DNA of 64,000 nt from Mycolicibacterium palauense (GTDB taxonomy: Bacteria > Actinomycetota > Actinomycetes > Mycobacteriales > Mycobacteriaceae), in NCBI RefSeq assembly GCF_002592005.1, contig NZ_NVQF01000001.1, forward strand, positions 62,001 through 126,000, read 5' to 3'. Position 1 is the stretch's first letter; each line of letters opens with the position of its first letter. Below are positions 46,511 through 54,793 of the stretch, one piece after another. A model generated the notes under the pieces. That model did no database searches and was not told the origin of the DNA. It saw only the letters and a list, made by a program, of their open reading frames with translations. Position numbers and translations under genes: made by a program.

Positions 46511-47617
46511 TCAGCCGATGAGCACCGCGTAGCGGGGTTTGATCACCTCGTCGATCAGTGCCAGGCGCTGGTCGAACGGGATGAACGCCGACTTCATCGC
46601 GTTGATGGTGAAGCGTTCCAGATCGCTCCACCCGTAGCCGAACGCCTCCACCAGGCGGGCCATCTCCTGGGTCATGGTGGTGTCGCTCATCAGCCGGTTG
46701 TCGGTGTTGACGGTGACCCGGAAACGCAGCCGGGCCAGCAGGTCGAAGGGATGCTCGGCGATCGATTTGACCGCCCCGGTCTGCACGTTGGAGCTGGGGC
46801 ACAGCTCCAGCGGGATGCGTTTGTCACGGACGAGTGAGGCGACCCGGCCCAGGTGGTAGGTGCCGTCGGGGCGCCGCTCGATGTCGTCGACGATGCGCAC
46901 CCCGTGCCCGAGCCGGTCGGCCCCGCAGAACGCGATGGCCTCGTGGATCGAGGGCAGACCGAACGCCTCACCGGCGTGGATGGTGAACCGGGCGTTGTGG
47001 TTGCGCATGTACTCGAACGCGTCGAGGTGACGGGTGGGCGGGTAGCCGGCCTCGGCACCGGCGATGTCGAAGCCGACCACCCCGCGGTCACGCCACCGGA
47101 CCGCCAGCTCGGCGATCTCACGGGAGCGCGCCGCGTGCCGCATCGCGGTGACCAGGCAGCGCACCACGATCGTCTTGCCGTCGGCCGAGGCCGCCTTCTC
47201 CCCGTCGGCGAAGCCGGCCAGCACCGCCTCGACGACCTCGTCCAGCGTCAGCCCGGTGTCGATGTGCAGTTCGGGCGCGAAGCGGATCTCGGCGTAGACC
47301 ACCGAGTCGGCGGCCAGATCCTCGACGCACTCGAAGGCGACCCGGTGCAGCGATTCGGCGGTCTGCATGACGGCCACGGTGTGAGCGAAGGGCTCCAGGT
47401 AGCGCTCCAGCGACCCGCTGTGGGCGGCGGTGCGAAAGAAGGTGGCCAGCGACTCGACGTCGGTGGCGGGCAGGTCCTCGTAGCCGACCTGCCCGGCGAT
47501 GTCCAGGACGGTGGCCGGCCGCAGGCCGCCGTCGAGGTGGTCGTGCAGCAGGGCCTTGGGGGCCTGGTGGATCAGGGCGGGGTCCAACGGGCCGGCGGGG
47601 GCGGTCAGTGCAGTCAT
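46511..47617 (-). CDS. add: Adenosine deaminase
   Basis: 368 residues from the ATG at 47617. The zinc site is visible as HDHLDGG (H25, H27), [10 protein letters not shown] (His and catalytic Glu), DRLGHGVRI and, near the end, VTVNTDNR (the Asp pair region). It converts adenosine to inosine. The ATG overlaps the deoA stop, placing it third in the cdd-deoA-add operon. Confidence 0.96.
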   Translation of the reverse strand: MTALTAPAGPLDPALIHQAPKALLHDHLDGGLRPATVLDIAGQVGYEDLPATDVESLATFFRTAAHSGSLERYLEPFAHTVAVMQTAESLHRVAFECVEDLAADSVVYAEIRFAPELHIDTGLTLDEVVEAVLAGFADGEKAASADGKTIVVRCLVTAMRHAARSREIAELAVRWRDRGVVGFDIAGAEAGYPPTRHLDAFEYMRNHNARFTIHAGEAFGLPSIHEAIAFCGADRLGHGVRIVDDIERRPDGTYHLGRVASLVRDKRIPLELCPSSNVQTGAVKSIAEHPFDLLARLRFRVTVNTDNRLMSDTTMTQEMARLVEAFGYGWSDLERFTINAMKSAFIPFDQRLALIDEVIKPRYAVLIG

Positions 47618-48924
47618 GTCGCGATCCGATCGATGATCAGGGGCCGTGGCCGGGGCGCCACGTCCGCAATCTGCCATGCACCCTCGAGTTCGGCCAGCGC
47701 GGGCGCCAGCCGCTCGGCGGTGTCGGTGTAGGCGGTGAACAGTGCCTCGCCGGCGGCCACGGGCTCCCCCGGGCGGCGGTGGATGCGCAGGCCGGCGCCG
47801 GGCTGCACCCGTTCGCCGGGTTGGGTACGCCCCGCCCCCAGTCGCCATACCGCCATGCCCACCGCCAATGCGTCGATGTCTCCCATTGTGCCGCTCACGG
47901 GTGCGGTGACGGTCTCACTGTGAGCACCGATCGGCAACGGTGCCGACAGGTCGCCACCCTGGGCCGCCACGATCGCGCGGAAACTGTCCATGGCGCTGCC
48001 GTCGCGCAGCGTCTCGGCGGGGTCGCGCCCGTCGAGCCCGGCCAGCGCGAGCATCTCCCGCGCCAGGGCCAGGGTCAGCTCCACGACATCGGGAGGTCCG
48101 CCGCCGGCGAGCACGTCCAGGGATTCGGCGACCTCGACGGCGTTGCCGACCGCGCGGCCCAGCGGGACCGCCATGTCGGTGAGCAGCGCCCGGGTCGGCA
48201 CGCCGTGCGCGGCGCCCAGCTCGACCATCGTGCGGGCCAGTTCCACCGACTCGGCGGGGTCCTTGAGGAAGGCCCCGGCGCCGACCTTGACGTCGAGGAC
48301 CAGACCGTTGGCGCCCTCGGCGAGCTTCTTGCTCATGATCGAGCTGGCGATCAGCGGCAGGGATTCGGTGGTGGCGGTGATGTCGCGCAGCGCGTAGAGC
48401 TTGCGGTCGGCCGGAGCGAGCTGACCGGCGGCGAAGATGGCCGCACCGGTATCGCAGAGCTGTTGGCGCACCTGCTCTTTGGAGATCTCGGCGGTGAACC
48501 CCGGAATGGCCTCGAGTTTGTCCAGGGTGCCGCCGGTGTGCCCGAGCCCCCGCCCGGCCGCCTGCGGCACCGCGGCCCCGCAGGCCGCGACGACGGGCAC
48601 CAGCGGAATGGTGATCTTGTCCCCCACCCCGCCGGTGGAGTGCTTGTCCACCAGTGCCAGCGGCCGGCCCGAGCCGTCGCCGCGGCGCAGGTCGGAGAAG
48701 TCCAGCCGCTCACCCGAGTCGATCATCGCGGCCGTCCACCGGGCGATCTCTTCGCGGTCCATGCCGCGCAGGAAGATCGCCATCAGCAGGGCGGCCATCT
48801 GCTCGTCGCCGACCGCGCCACGGGTGTAGGCGTCGATGACCCAGTCGATCGCGGCGCCGGAGAGCCGGTGCCCGTCGCGTTTGGTCCGGATGACCGTCGG
48901 GGCGTCGAATGTGAACTGCGTCAC
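47614..48924 (-). CDS. deoA: Thymidine phosphorylase
   Basis: 436 residues from a GTG start that overlaps the cdd stop. It has the phosphate-binding [13 protein letters not shown] (92-103), [21 protein letters not shown] and DVKVGAGAF, and the C-terminal PYNP domain with [11 protein letters not shown]. It splits thymidine or deoxyuridine with phosphate, giving deoxyribose 1-phosphate. It acts between cdd (makes uridine derivatives) and upp/pmmB in pyrimidine salvage. Confidence 0.96.
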   Translation of the reverse strand: MTQFTFDAPTVIRTKRDGHRLSGAAIDWVIDAYTRGAVGDEQMAALLMAIFLRGMDREEIARWTAAMIDSGERLDFSDLRRGDGSGRPLALVDKHSTGGVGDKITIPLVPVVAACGAAVPQAAGRGLGHTGGTLDKLEAIPGFTAEISKEQVRQQLCDTGAAIFAAGQLAPADRKLYALRDITATTESLPLIASSIMSKKLAEGANGLVLDVKVGAGAFLKDPAESVELARTMVELGAAHGVPTRALLTDMAVPLGRAVGNAVEVAESLDVLAGGGPPDVVELTLALAREMLALAGLDGRDPAETLRDGSAMDSFRAIVAAQGGDLSAPLPIGAHSETVTAPVSGTMGDIDALAVGMAVWRLGAGRTQPGERVQPGAGLRIHRRPGEPVAAGEALFTAYTDTAERLAPALAELEGAWQIADVAPRPRPLIIDRIAT

Positions 48925-49346
48925 TGACTTTGCCCCTCGTCGGAACCGGACCCGCGCCGCAGGTCGGCGGGGCCGAACGCGTGCGGCAACAGCTCGGCCA
49001 GCGGTACCGGACCCGCCGGGTGGTCGATCAGCAGCCCGGGCCCGCCGTGTTCGAACAGCACCTGGCGGCAACGCCCGCACGGCATCAGGGGTGCGCCGTC
49101 GGCGGCCACGCAGGCCAGCGCGACCAGCCGCCCGCCACCGCCGGAGACCAGGGCGCAGACCACAGCGCACTCGGCACAGAGACCCAGGCCATATGAGACA
49201 TTCTCCACATTGCAGCCCACCACGACGCGTCCGTCGTCGACGAGGGCCGCGGCACCCACCGGAAAGTTCGAATACGGCGCATAGGCCCGAACAGAAACCT
49301 CTACTGCCTTGTCCCGCAAGGAAATCCAGTTCACCTCGGCTGACAT
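48921..49346 (-). CDS. cdd: Cytidine deaminase
   Basis: 141 residues from the ATG at 49346. It is the small tetrameric type: APYSNFPVGAA, the zinc and catalytic motif LCAEC (C57, E59), and PCGRCRQ (C90, C93). It deaminates cytidine and deoxycytidine to the uridine forms. It is the first gene of cdd-deoA-add and is divergent from sdhCDAB across a 277-bp intergenic region. Confidence 0.95.
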   Translation of the reverse strand: MSAEVNWISLRDKAVEVSVRAYAPYSNFPVGAAALVDDGRVVVGCNVENVSYGLGLCAECAVVCALVSGGGGRLVALACVAADGAPLMPCGRCRQVLFEHGGPGLLIDHPAGPVPLAELLPHAFGPADLRRGSGSDEGQSQ

Positions 49347-49411
49347 GACACCCCCGCATCGATCCGTTCTGAATGCATTCACCATGCTCCCGCCCATCTC
49401 GCCCAACTCGA

Positions 49412-49425
49412 TTAGGTGAACCTAA
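49412..49425. promoter_or_regulatory. TTAGGT-ga-ACCTAA inverted repeat in the cdd/sdhC gap
   Basis: Perfect 6-bp arms with a 2-bp centre, 65 bp upstream of cdd. The arms equal the outer halves of an IdeR box, but the spacing is 2 rather than 7, so either a related DtxR-type regulator or an unrelated one may bind. Confidence 0.45.
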
Positions 49426-49567
49426 GTAGTCCGGTGCAACGCCCTGCACAGACCGTCGGGCAATTCGTTCGAACCCGCAAATGGGATTAGAGTCCACCCG
49501 ACGGTTCCCCATTGAACTTGTGTCCGTAACTTGCGCAGATGAGATGGGTGACATCAGGACAACCGCC

Positions 49568-49599
49568 ACGCCGGGGTCCGCGCGACGGATCCCCGGCGT
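49568..49599 (+). promoter_or_regulatory. Stable hairpin in the sdhC leader
   Basis: A 13-bp stem with one bulged T and a 5-nt loop, left arm 49568-49580 and right arm 49586-49599. It ends 14 bases before the ggagg ribosome-binding site of sdhC. It could act as an attenuator or mRNA stabiliser. Confidence 0.55.
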
Positions 49600-49623
49600 C
49601 CACCGATGGCGTTGGAGGCGCTG

Positions 49624-50040
49624 ATGAGCACAGCGGCACCGGCACAGCCGGCCAAACAGGATAAGCCGCGCCGCCGCACCCTGTACCGAGGCGATCCGGG
49701 AATGTGGTCCTGGGTTCTGCACCGGATCACCGGGGCGACGATCTTCTTCTTTCTGTTCGTGCACGTGCTCGACACGGCGCTGGTCCGGGTCAGCCCGCAG
49801 GCCTACAACGAGGTCATCGCCACCTACAAGACGCCCATCATCGGGCTCATGGAGATCGGCCTGGTCGCCGCGGTGCTCTATCACGCCCTCAACGGCATCC
49901 GGGTGATCCTGGTGGACTTCTGGTCGGAGGGCCCGCGGCATCAGAAGAAGATGCTGGTCGGCGTCGCCGTCATCTGGCTGCTGGTGATGGTGCCGGCGCT
50001 GACCGTGATCGGTATGCACATGGCGGAGAGGTTCCTGTGA
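49624..50040 (+). CDS. sdhC: Succinate dehydrogenase cytochrome b556 subunit SdhC
   Basis: 138 residues from the ATG at 49624, preceded by ggagg. Three membrane segments follow the signature MWSWVLHRITGATIFFFLFVHVLDTAL, in which His residues can bind heme b. The N-terminal tail is longer than in the 112-aa M. tuberculosis protein. It anchors the complex and binds quinone together with SdhD. Its stop overlaps the sdhD GTG. First gene of sdhCDAB (Sdh2-type). Confidence 0.94.
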   Translation: MSTAAPAQPAKQDKPRRRTLYRGDPGMWSWVLHRITGATIFFFLFVHVLDTALVRVSPQAYNEVIATYKTPIIGLMEIGLVAAVLYHALNGIRVILVDFWSEGPRHQKKMLVGVAVIWLLVMVPALTVIGMHMAERFL

Positions 50041-50501
50041 GCGCCCCCGACTTGCCCCGCGAACGTCCCGTCGCCCCGGTGCTGGAGACCAGCTACGACC
50101 GGCCGGCCGGCCTGGACAACCCCCGCGCCCCGCGCCGCGCCGCCGGGATGCCCAACTTCGAGAAGTACGCCTGGCTGTTCATGCGGTTCTCCGGCGTCGT
50201 CCTGGTGTTCCTGGCGCTGGGGCACCTGTTCATCATGCTGATGTGGTCCGACGGCGTGTACCGCATCGACTTCAACTACGTGGCGCAGCGTTGGGCGTCA
50301 CCGTTCTGGCAGACCTGGGACCTGCTGCTGCTGTGGCTGGCCCAATTGCACGGCGGCAACGGGATGCGCACGATCATCGCCGACTACAGCCGCAAAGACT
50401 CCACCCGATTCTGGCTGAACACCCTGCTGGCGCTGTCCATGGTGTTCACCCTGGTGCTGGGTACCTATGTGCTGTTGACGTTCGACGCCAACATCGCGTG
50501 A
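50037..50501 (+). CDS. sdhD: Succinate dehydrogenase membrane anchor SdhD
   Basis: 154 residues from the GTG overlapping the sdhC stop. A 45-residue cytosolic tail precedes three membrane helices: FMRFSGVVLVFLALGHLFIMLMW, WDLLLLWLAQLHGGNGMR and FWLNTLLALSMVFTLVLGTYVLLTF. It pairs with SdhC to hold heme and menaquinone. The spacing to sdhA is 16 bp. Confidence 0.94.
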   Translation: MSAPDLPRERPVAPVLETSYDRPAGLDNPRAPRRAAGMPNFEKYAWLFMRFSGVVLVFLALGHLFIMLMWSDGVYRIDFNYVAQRWASPFWQTWDLLLLWLAQLHGGNGMRTIIADYSRKDSTRFWLNTLLALSMVFTLVLGTYVLLTFDANIA

Positions 50502-50517
50502 CGGGAGAACGCTCGAA

Positions 50518-52272
50518 ATGATCCATGAACATCGCTACGACGTCGTCATCGTCGGCGCGGGCGGCGCCGGGATGCGCGCGGCCGTCGAGGCCGGCCCCCG
50601 TGTGCGCACCGCCGTGCTGACCAAGCTCTACCCCACCCGTAGCCACACCGGCGCCGCCCAGGGTGGCATGTGCGCCGCGCTGGCCAACGTCGAAGAGGAC
50701 AACTGGGAGTGGCACACCTTCGACACCGTCAAGGGTGGTGACTACCTGGCCGACCAGGACGCCGTGGAGATCATGGCCAAGGAGGCCATCGACGCGGTGC
50801 TCGACCTGGAGAAGATGGGGATGCCGTTCAACCGGACCCCCGAGGGCCGCATCGACCAGCGTCGCTTCGGCGGGCACACCCGCGACCACGGCAAGGCGCC
50901 GGTCCGGCGGGCCTGCTACGCCGCCGACCGCACCGGCCACATGATCCTGCAGACGCTGTACCAGAGCTGCGTCAAGCACGACGTCCAGTTCTTCAACGAG
51001 TTCTACGCGCTGGATGTCGCGCTGACCGACACCCCCAACGGCCCGGTGGCCACCGGGGTGATCGCCTACGAGCTGGCCACCGGCGACATCCACGTGTTCC
51101 ACGCCAAGGCGGTGGTGTTCGCCACCGGCGGTTCGGGCCGGATGTACAAGACCACGTCCAACGCCCACACCCTGACCGGCGACGGCCTGGGCATCGTCTT
51201 CCGCAAGGGACTTCCCCTGGAGGACATGGAGTTCCACCAGTTCCATCCGACCGGGCTGGCCGGGCTGGGCATCCTGATCTCCGAGGCCGTGCGCGGCGAG
51301 GGCGGCCGGTTGCTCAACGGCGAGGGCGAGCGCTTCATGGAGCGCTACGCGCCCACGATCGTCGACCTGGCCCCGCGTGACATCGTCGCGCGCTCGATGG
51401 TGCTGGAAGTGCTGGAGGGGCGCGGCGCCGGACCGCACAAGGACTACGTCTACATCGACGTGCGCCATCTGGGCGAGGACGTCCTGGAGGCGAAGCTGCC
51501 CGACATCACCGAGTTCGCCCGCACCTACCTCGGTGTGGACCCGGTGAAGGAACTGGTGCCGGTCTACCCGACCTGCCACTACGTGATGGGCGGTATCCCC
51601 ACCACCGTCACCGGTCAGGTGCTGCGCGACAACAACAACACCGTGCCCGGGCTGTACGCGGCGGGCGAGTGCGCGTGCGTGTCGGTGCACGGCGCCAACC
51701 GGCTGGGCACCAACTCGCTGCTGGACATCAACGTGTTCGGCCGCCGCGCCGGGATCGCCGCGGCCGACTACGCGCTGGGGCACGACTTCGTCGAGCTGCC
51801 ACCGGAACCGGCGAACATGGTCGTGGGCTGGGTGGCCGACGTCCTCTCCGAGCACGGCAACGAGCGCGTCGCCGACATCCGCAGCGCGCTGCAGCAGTCG
51901 ATGGACAACAACGCCGCGGTGTTCCGCACCGAGGAGACCCTCAAGCAGGCGCTGACCGACATCCACGCGCTCAAGGAGCGCTACTCCCGGATCACCGTGC
52001 ACGACAAGGGCAAGCGCTTCAACAGCGATCTGCTGGAGGCCATCGAACTGGGCTTCCTGCTGGAGCTGGCCGAGGTCACCGTCGCGGGTGCGCTCAACCG
52101 CAAGGAGTCCCGCGGCGGGCACGCCCGCGAGGACTACCCCAACCGCGACGACACCAACTACATGCGGCACACCATGGCCTACAAGCAGGGCTCCGAACTG
52201 CTGTCCGACATCCGGCTGGACTACAAGCCCGTGGTCCAGACCCGGTACGAGCCGATGGAACGGAAGTACTAG
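50518..52272 (+). CDS. sdhA: Succinate dehydrogenase flavoprotein subunit SdhA
   Basis: 584 residues. It has the FAD fold YDVVIVGAGGAGMRAAVEAG, the covalent flavin site TRSHTGAAQGGMCAAL (H43), EFHQFHPTG, EGGRLLNGEGERFMERYAP, and GLYAAGECACVSVHGANRLGTNSLLD. It oxidises succinate to fumarate in the cytoplasm and passes electrons to SdhB. The sdhB ATG follows its stop without a gap. Confidence 0.97.
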   Translation: MIHEHRYDVVIVGAGGAGMRAAVEAGPRVRTAVLTKLYPTRSHTGAAQGGMCAALANVEEDNWEWHTFDTVKGGDYLADQDAVEIMAKEAIDAVLDLEKMGMPFNRTPEGRIDQRRFGGHTRDHGKAPVRRACYAADRTGHMILQTLYQSCVKHDVQFFNEFYALDVALTDTPNGPVATGVIAYELATGDIHVFHAKAVVFATGGSGRMYKTTSNAHTLTGDGLGIVFRKGLPLEDMEFHQFHPTGLAGLGILISEAVRGEGGRLLNGEGERFMERYAPTIVDLAPRDIVARSMVLEVLEGRGAGPHKDYVYIDVRHLGEDVLEAKLPDITEFARTYLGVDPVKELVPVYPTCHYVMGGIPTTVTGQVLRDNNNTVPGLYAAGECACVSVHGANRLGTNSLLDINVFGRRAGIAAADYALGHDFVELPPEPANMVVGWVADVLSEHGNERVADIRSALQQSMDNNAAVFRTEETLKQALTDIHALKERYSRITVHDKGKRFNSDLLEAIELGFLLELAEVTVAGALNRKESRGGHAREDYPNRDDTNYMRHTMAYKQGSELLSDIRLDYKPVVQTRYEPMERKY

Positions 52273-53076
52273 ATGGCACCCGTCGCCGAGGTCACCGACA
52301 AGCCCGAAGCCGGCGATCCGCCGCTGCCGCCGATCCCCGACGGCGCGGTCATGGTCACCCTCAAGATCGCGCGCTTCAACCCCGAGAACCCGGACGCACA
52401 CGCCGATTCCCACGGTTTCCAGAGCTTCCGGGTGCCGTGCCTGCCCACCGACCGGCTGCTCAACCTGCTGATCTACGTCAAGAGCTATCTGGACGGCACG
52501 CTGACGTTCCGCCGGTCGTGCGCCCACGGCGTGTGCGGCTCGGACGCCATGCGCATCAACGGGGTCAACCGGCTGGCGTGCAAGGTGCTGATGCGCGACA
52601 TGCTGCCGAAGAACCCGGACAAGCAGCTGACCATCACCGTCGAACCGATCCGCGGCCTGCCCGTGGAGAAGGATCTGGTGGTGAACATGGAGCCGTTCTT
52701 CGACGCCTACCGGGCGGTCAAGCCGTTCCTGATCACCAGCGGCAACCCGCCCACTCGTGAGCGGATCCAGAGCCAGACCGACCGGGCCCGCTACGACGAC
52801 ACCACCAAGTGCATCCTGTGCGCCTGCTGCACGACCAGCTGCCCGGTGTACTGGAACGACGGCTCGTACTTCGGCCCCGCGGCGATCGTCAACGCCCACC
52901 GGTTCATCTTCGACTCCCGCGACGAGGCCGCCGCCGAACGCCTGGACATCCTCAACGAGGTCGACGGGGTGTGGCGGTGCCGCACCACGTTCAACTGCAC
53001 CGAGGCCTGCCCGCGCGGCATCGAGGTGACCAAGGCGATCCAGGAGGTCAAGCGCGCGCTGATGTTCGCGCGCTAA
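52273..53076 (+). CDS. sdhB: Succinate dehydrogenase iron-sulfur subunit SdhB
   Basis: 267 residues. The [2Fe-2S] ligands are C83, C88, D91 and C103, with Asp as third ligand as in several bacterial enzymes. The C-terminal ferredoxin domain has C180-x2-C183-x2-C186-x3-C190 and C236-x5-C242-x3-C246 for the [4Fe-4S] and [3Fe-4S] clusters. It relays electrons from SdhA to quinone. A strong hairpin follows 3 bases after the stop. Confidence 0.97.
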   Translation: MAPVAEVTDKPEAGDPPLPPIPDGAVMVTLKIARFNPENPDAHADSHGFQSFRVPCLPTDRLLNLLIYVKSYLDGTLTFRRSCAHGVCGSDAMRINGVNRLACKVLMRDMLPKNPDKQLTITVEPIRGLPVEKDLVVNMEPFFDAYRAVKPFLITSGNPPTRERIQSQTDRARYDDTTKCILCACCTTSCPVYWNDGSYFGPAAIVNAHRFIFDSRDEAAAERLDILNEVDGVWRCRTTFNCTEACPRGIEVTKAIQEVKRALMFAR

Positions 53077-53079
53077 CCT

Positions 53080-53132
53080 GCGATTTCGGTGCAGCTGGTC
53101 CCGCTGAGCGGGACCCAGCGCACCGAAATCGC
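53080..53132 (+). terminator. Strong hairpin ending sdhCDAB
   Basis: Perfect 13-bp outer arms (gcgatttcggtgc, 53080-53092; gcaccgaaatcgc, 53120-53132) enclose an inner stem of about 11 pairs with one bulge and a 3-nt loop. It starts 3 bases after the sdhB stop. No long U tract follows. Confidence 0.8.
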
Positions 53133-53222
53133 GACCGATCCGGGGCTGTGTCGGCGACGAATGGGTAGTGAAGGCAGGGCGGTCGCTCTGCCGATCGGTC
53201 CGGCGAACTCGCGGTGGTGTGC

Positions 53223-53816
53223 ATGACGGTGACCAAGGACACGGCCAACGGCCAGGAGTTGGTGGTGCTGCTCGACGAGCAGGGCCGCAGCATCGGCTCG
53301 GCGCCCAAGGCGGAGGTCCACCACGAATCCACCCCGCTGCACCTGGCCTTCTCCTGTTACCTCTTCGACGACGCCGGCCGGGTGCTGCTGACCCGCCGCG
53401 CCCTGCACAAACGCACCTTCGCCGGGGTGTGGACCAACGCGGTGTGCGGGCATCCGGCCCCCGGTGAGTCGCCCGCCCTGGCCGTGCAGCGCCGGGTCCG
53501 CCAGGAACTGGGCGTGGAGATCACCGGCCTGCGTTGCGTGCTGCCAGCATTCCGGTACCAGGCGGTGGCCGCCGACGGGGTGGTGGAGAACGAGGTCTGC
53601 CCGGTGTTCTGCGCCCGCACCGCCGGGGCCGTGCGGCCCGACCCCGAGGAGACCATGGACCACGCCTGGGTGCCGTGGGAACAGCTGCGCGCGGCGGCCC
53701 GGTGGGGCTGGGCGATCAGCCCGTGGGCGGCCGAGCAGGTGCCGCTGCTGGAGGCCGCCGGCGTCGGCTCGCCGGCGTCGGGTCAGGACCGCAGTTCGAA
53801 CAGCCGCTCGGCATAG
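53223..53816 (+). CDS. idi: Isopentenyl-diphosphate delta-isomerase (type I)
   Basis: 197 residues from the ATG at 53223. It is a Nudix-fold IDI-1 with LHLAFSCYLFDDAGRVLLTRRALHKRTFAGVWTNAVCGHP (catalytic C75), RRVRQELG and VVENEVCPVF (catalytic Glu). It interconverts IPP and DMAPP, supplying the starter for crtE. It converges on the carotenoid operon, overlapping its last gene by 34 bp, and is a natural partner of it. Confidence 0.94.
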   Translation: MTVTKDTANGQELVVLLDEQGRSIGSAPKAEVHHESTPLHLAFSCYLFDDAGRVLLTRRALHKRTFAGVWTNAVCGHPAPGESPALAVQRRVRQELGVEITGLRCVLPAFRYQAVAADGVVENEVCPVFCARTAGAVRPDPEETMDHAWVPWEQLRAAARWGWAISPWAAEQVPLLEAAGVGSPASGQDRSSNSRSA

Positions 53817-54793
53817 GCCATGTCGTCGCGCCACAACCGGGTGGCCGCGTGCCGCATCAGCGGTCTGATCAGCGGCGCCACCGGCAGCGATTTCCCGAAG
53901 TGTGGCCGGTCCGAGTGGGCGATGACGGCCTCCAGCACGGCGGTGCGGGCCCGCCCGTCGGGCCCGCGCCCCAGCGGGGTCGCGTGGGTTTCCACGACGC
54001 TGCCACGCCCCTCGCCCTCGACGATCCGCATCACCACCGTGCGCGGCTCGGGGGTGGTGAACTCGGCGGTCACCGGCACCCCGAGACGACCGAGGCGGAA
54101 GGTGACGGCCACGACGAACCGGTCCAGGTGCTCGGCGAGGCCGTCGTCGGCCGGCGGCGCCGACAGCACCTCCAGCCGGGTGAACGAGTACGGGTGGAAC
54201 CACGATCCGTGCCAGGGGTCGAGCCGGTTGGCGACGACGTCACGGGGTTCGCAGACCCCCTCGGCGCGGGCGACGGCGGCCAGCCGCGGATGTCCCGGCC
54301 GCGGTGGGACGATCGGCGCCTCGGTCGGCGACTCACCGCCGACGGCGTCCAGGCGCACCCAGCACAGCACCCCGTCGTCATGCGCGGGATAGGGCTTGAA
54401 CGCCCCGTACCCATCCTCCCGCAGGCGCAGGCCGTGCCACGGGCACACCAACGCCCCCCGGTGCACGGGCGCGGTCGCCAGATCCGCACCGAGATGCGGG
54501 CAGGCGCGCGGCGCCACCAGCAGCCGGTCACCGGGACCGCGCCAGGCCACCAGTTCCACACCGGCCACGGTGGTGCCCACCGCGGCCGACGCGATGTCGG
54601 AGCTGGCCGCGAAGACGTACCAGTTGCCGCTGGGCCGGCGCTGTGCGCGGGTCAGCGCCGAGGCGATCAACGCCGGGCTGGCCTCGGCGTAGGTCGGTGC
54701 CTGCGCCGACCAGTCCGTCGGCGGCAGTCTCCGGAAGGGCAACCCGCGCAGCGGCGCGGCGACGCCGGCGCGGATCCGGGTGAACACGCTCAC
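53783..54793 (-). CDS. Rieske non-heme iron oxygenase-like protein (DUF5914 type) of the crt operon
   Basis: 336 residues from a GTG that overlaps the crtU stop (GTGA). An N-terminal Rieske domain carries C98-x-H100 and C117-x2-H120 (ACPHLG...LVCPWHGL). The C-terminal domain has NRLDPWHGSWFH, which fits the mononuclear iron motif N-x2-D-x2-H-x4-H of Rieske oxygenases (N189, D192, H195, H200). I believe this is the DUF5914 group seen next to crtU in actinobacteria. Its tight coupling suggests it modifies the carotenoid, for example by hydroxylation of the end group or chain. No ferredoxin or reductase gene is adjacent. The reaction is inference. Confidence 0.8.
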   Translation of the reverse strand: MSVFTRIRAGVAAPLRGLPFRRLPPTDWSAQAPTYAEASPALIASALTRAQRRPSGNWYVFAASSDIASAAVGTTVAGVELVAWRGPGDRLLVAPRACPHLGADLATAPVHRGALVCPWHGLRLREDGYGAFKPYPAHDDGVLCWVRLDAVGGESPTEAPIVPPRPGHPRLAAVARAEGVCEPRDVVANRLDPWHGSWFHPYSFTRLEVLSAPPADDGLAEHLDRFVVAVTFRLGRLGVPVTAEFTTPEPRTVVMRIVEGEGRGSVVETHATPLGRGPDGRARTAVLEAVIAHSDRPHFGKSLPVAPLIRPLMRHAATRLWRDDMAYAERLFELRS

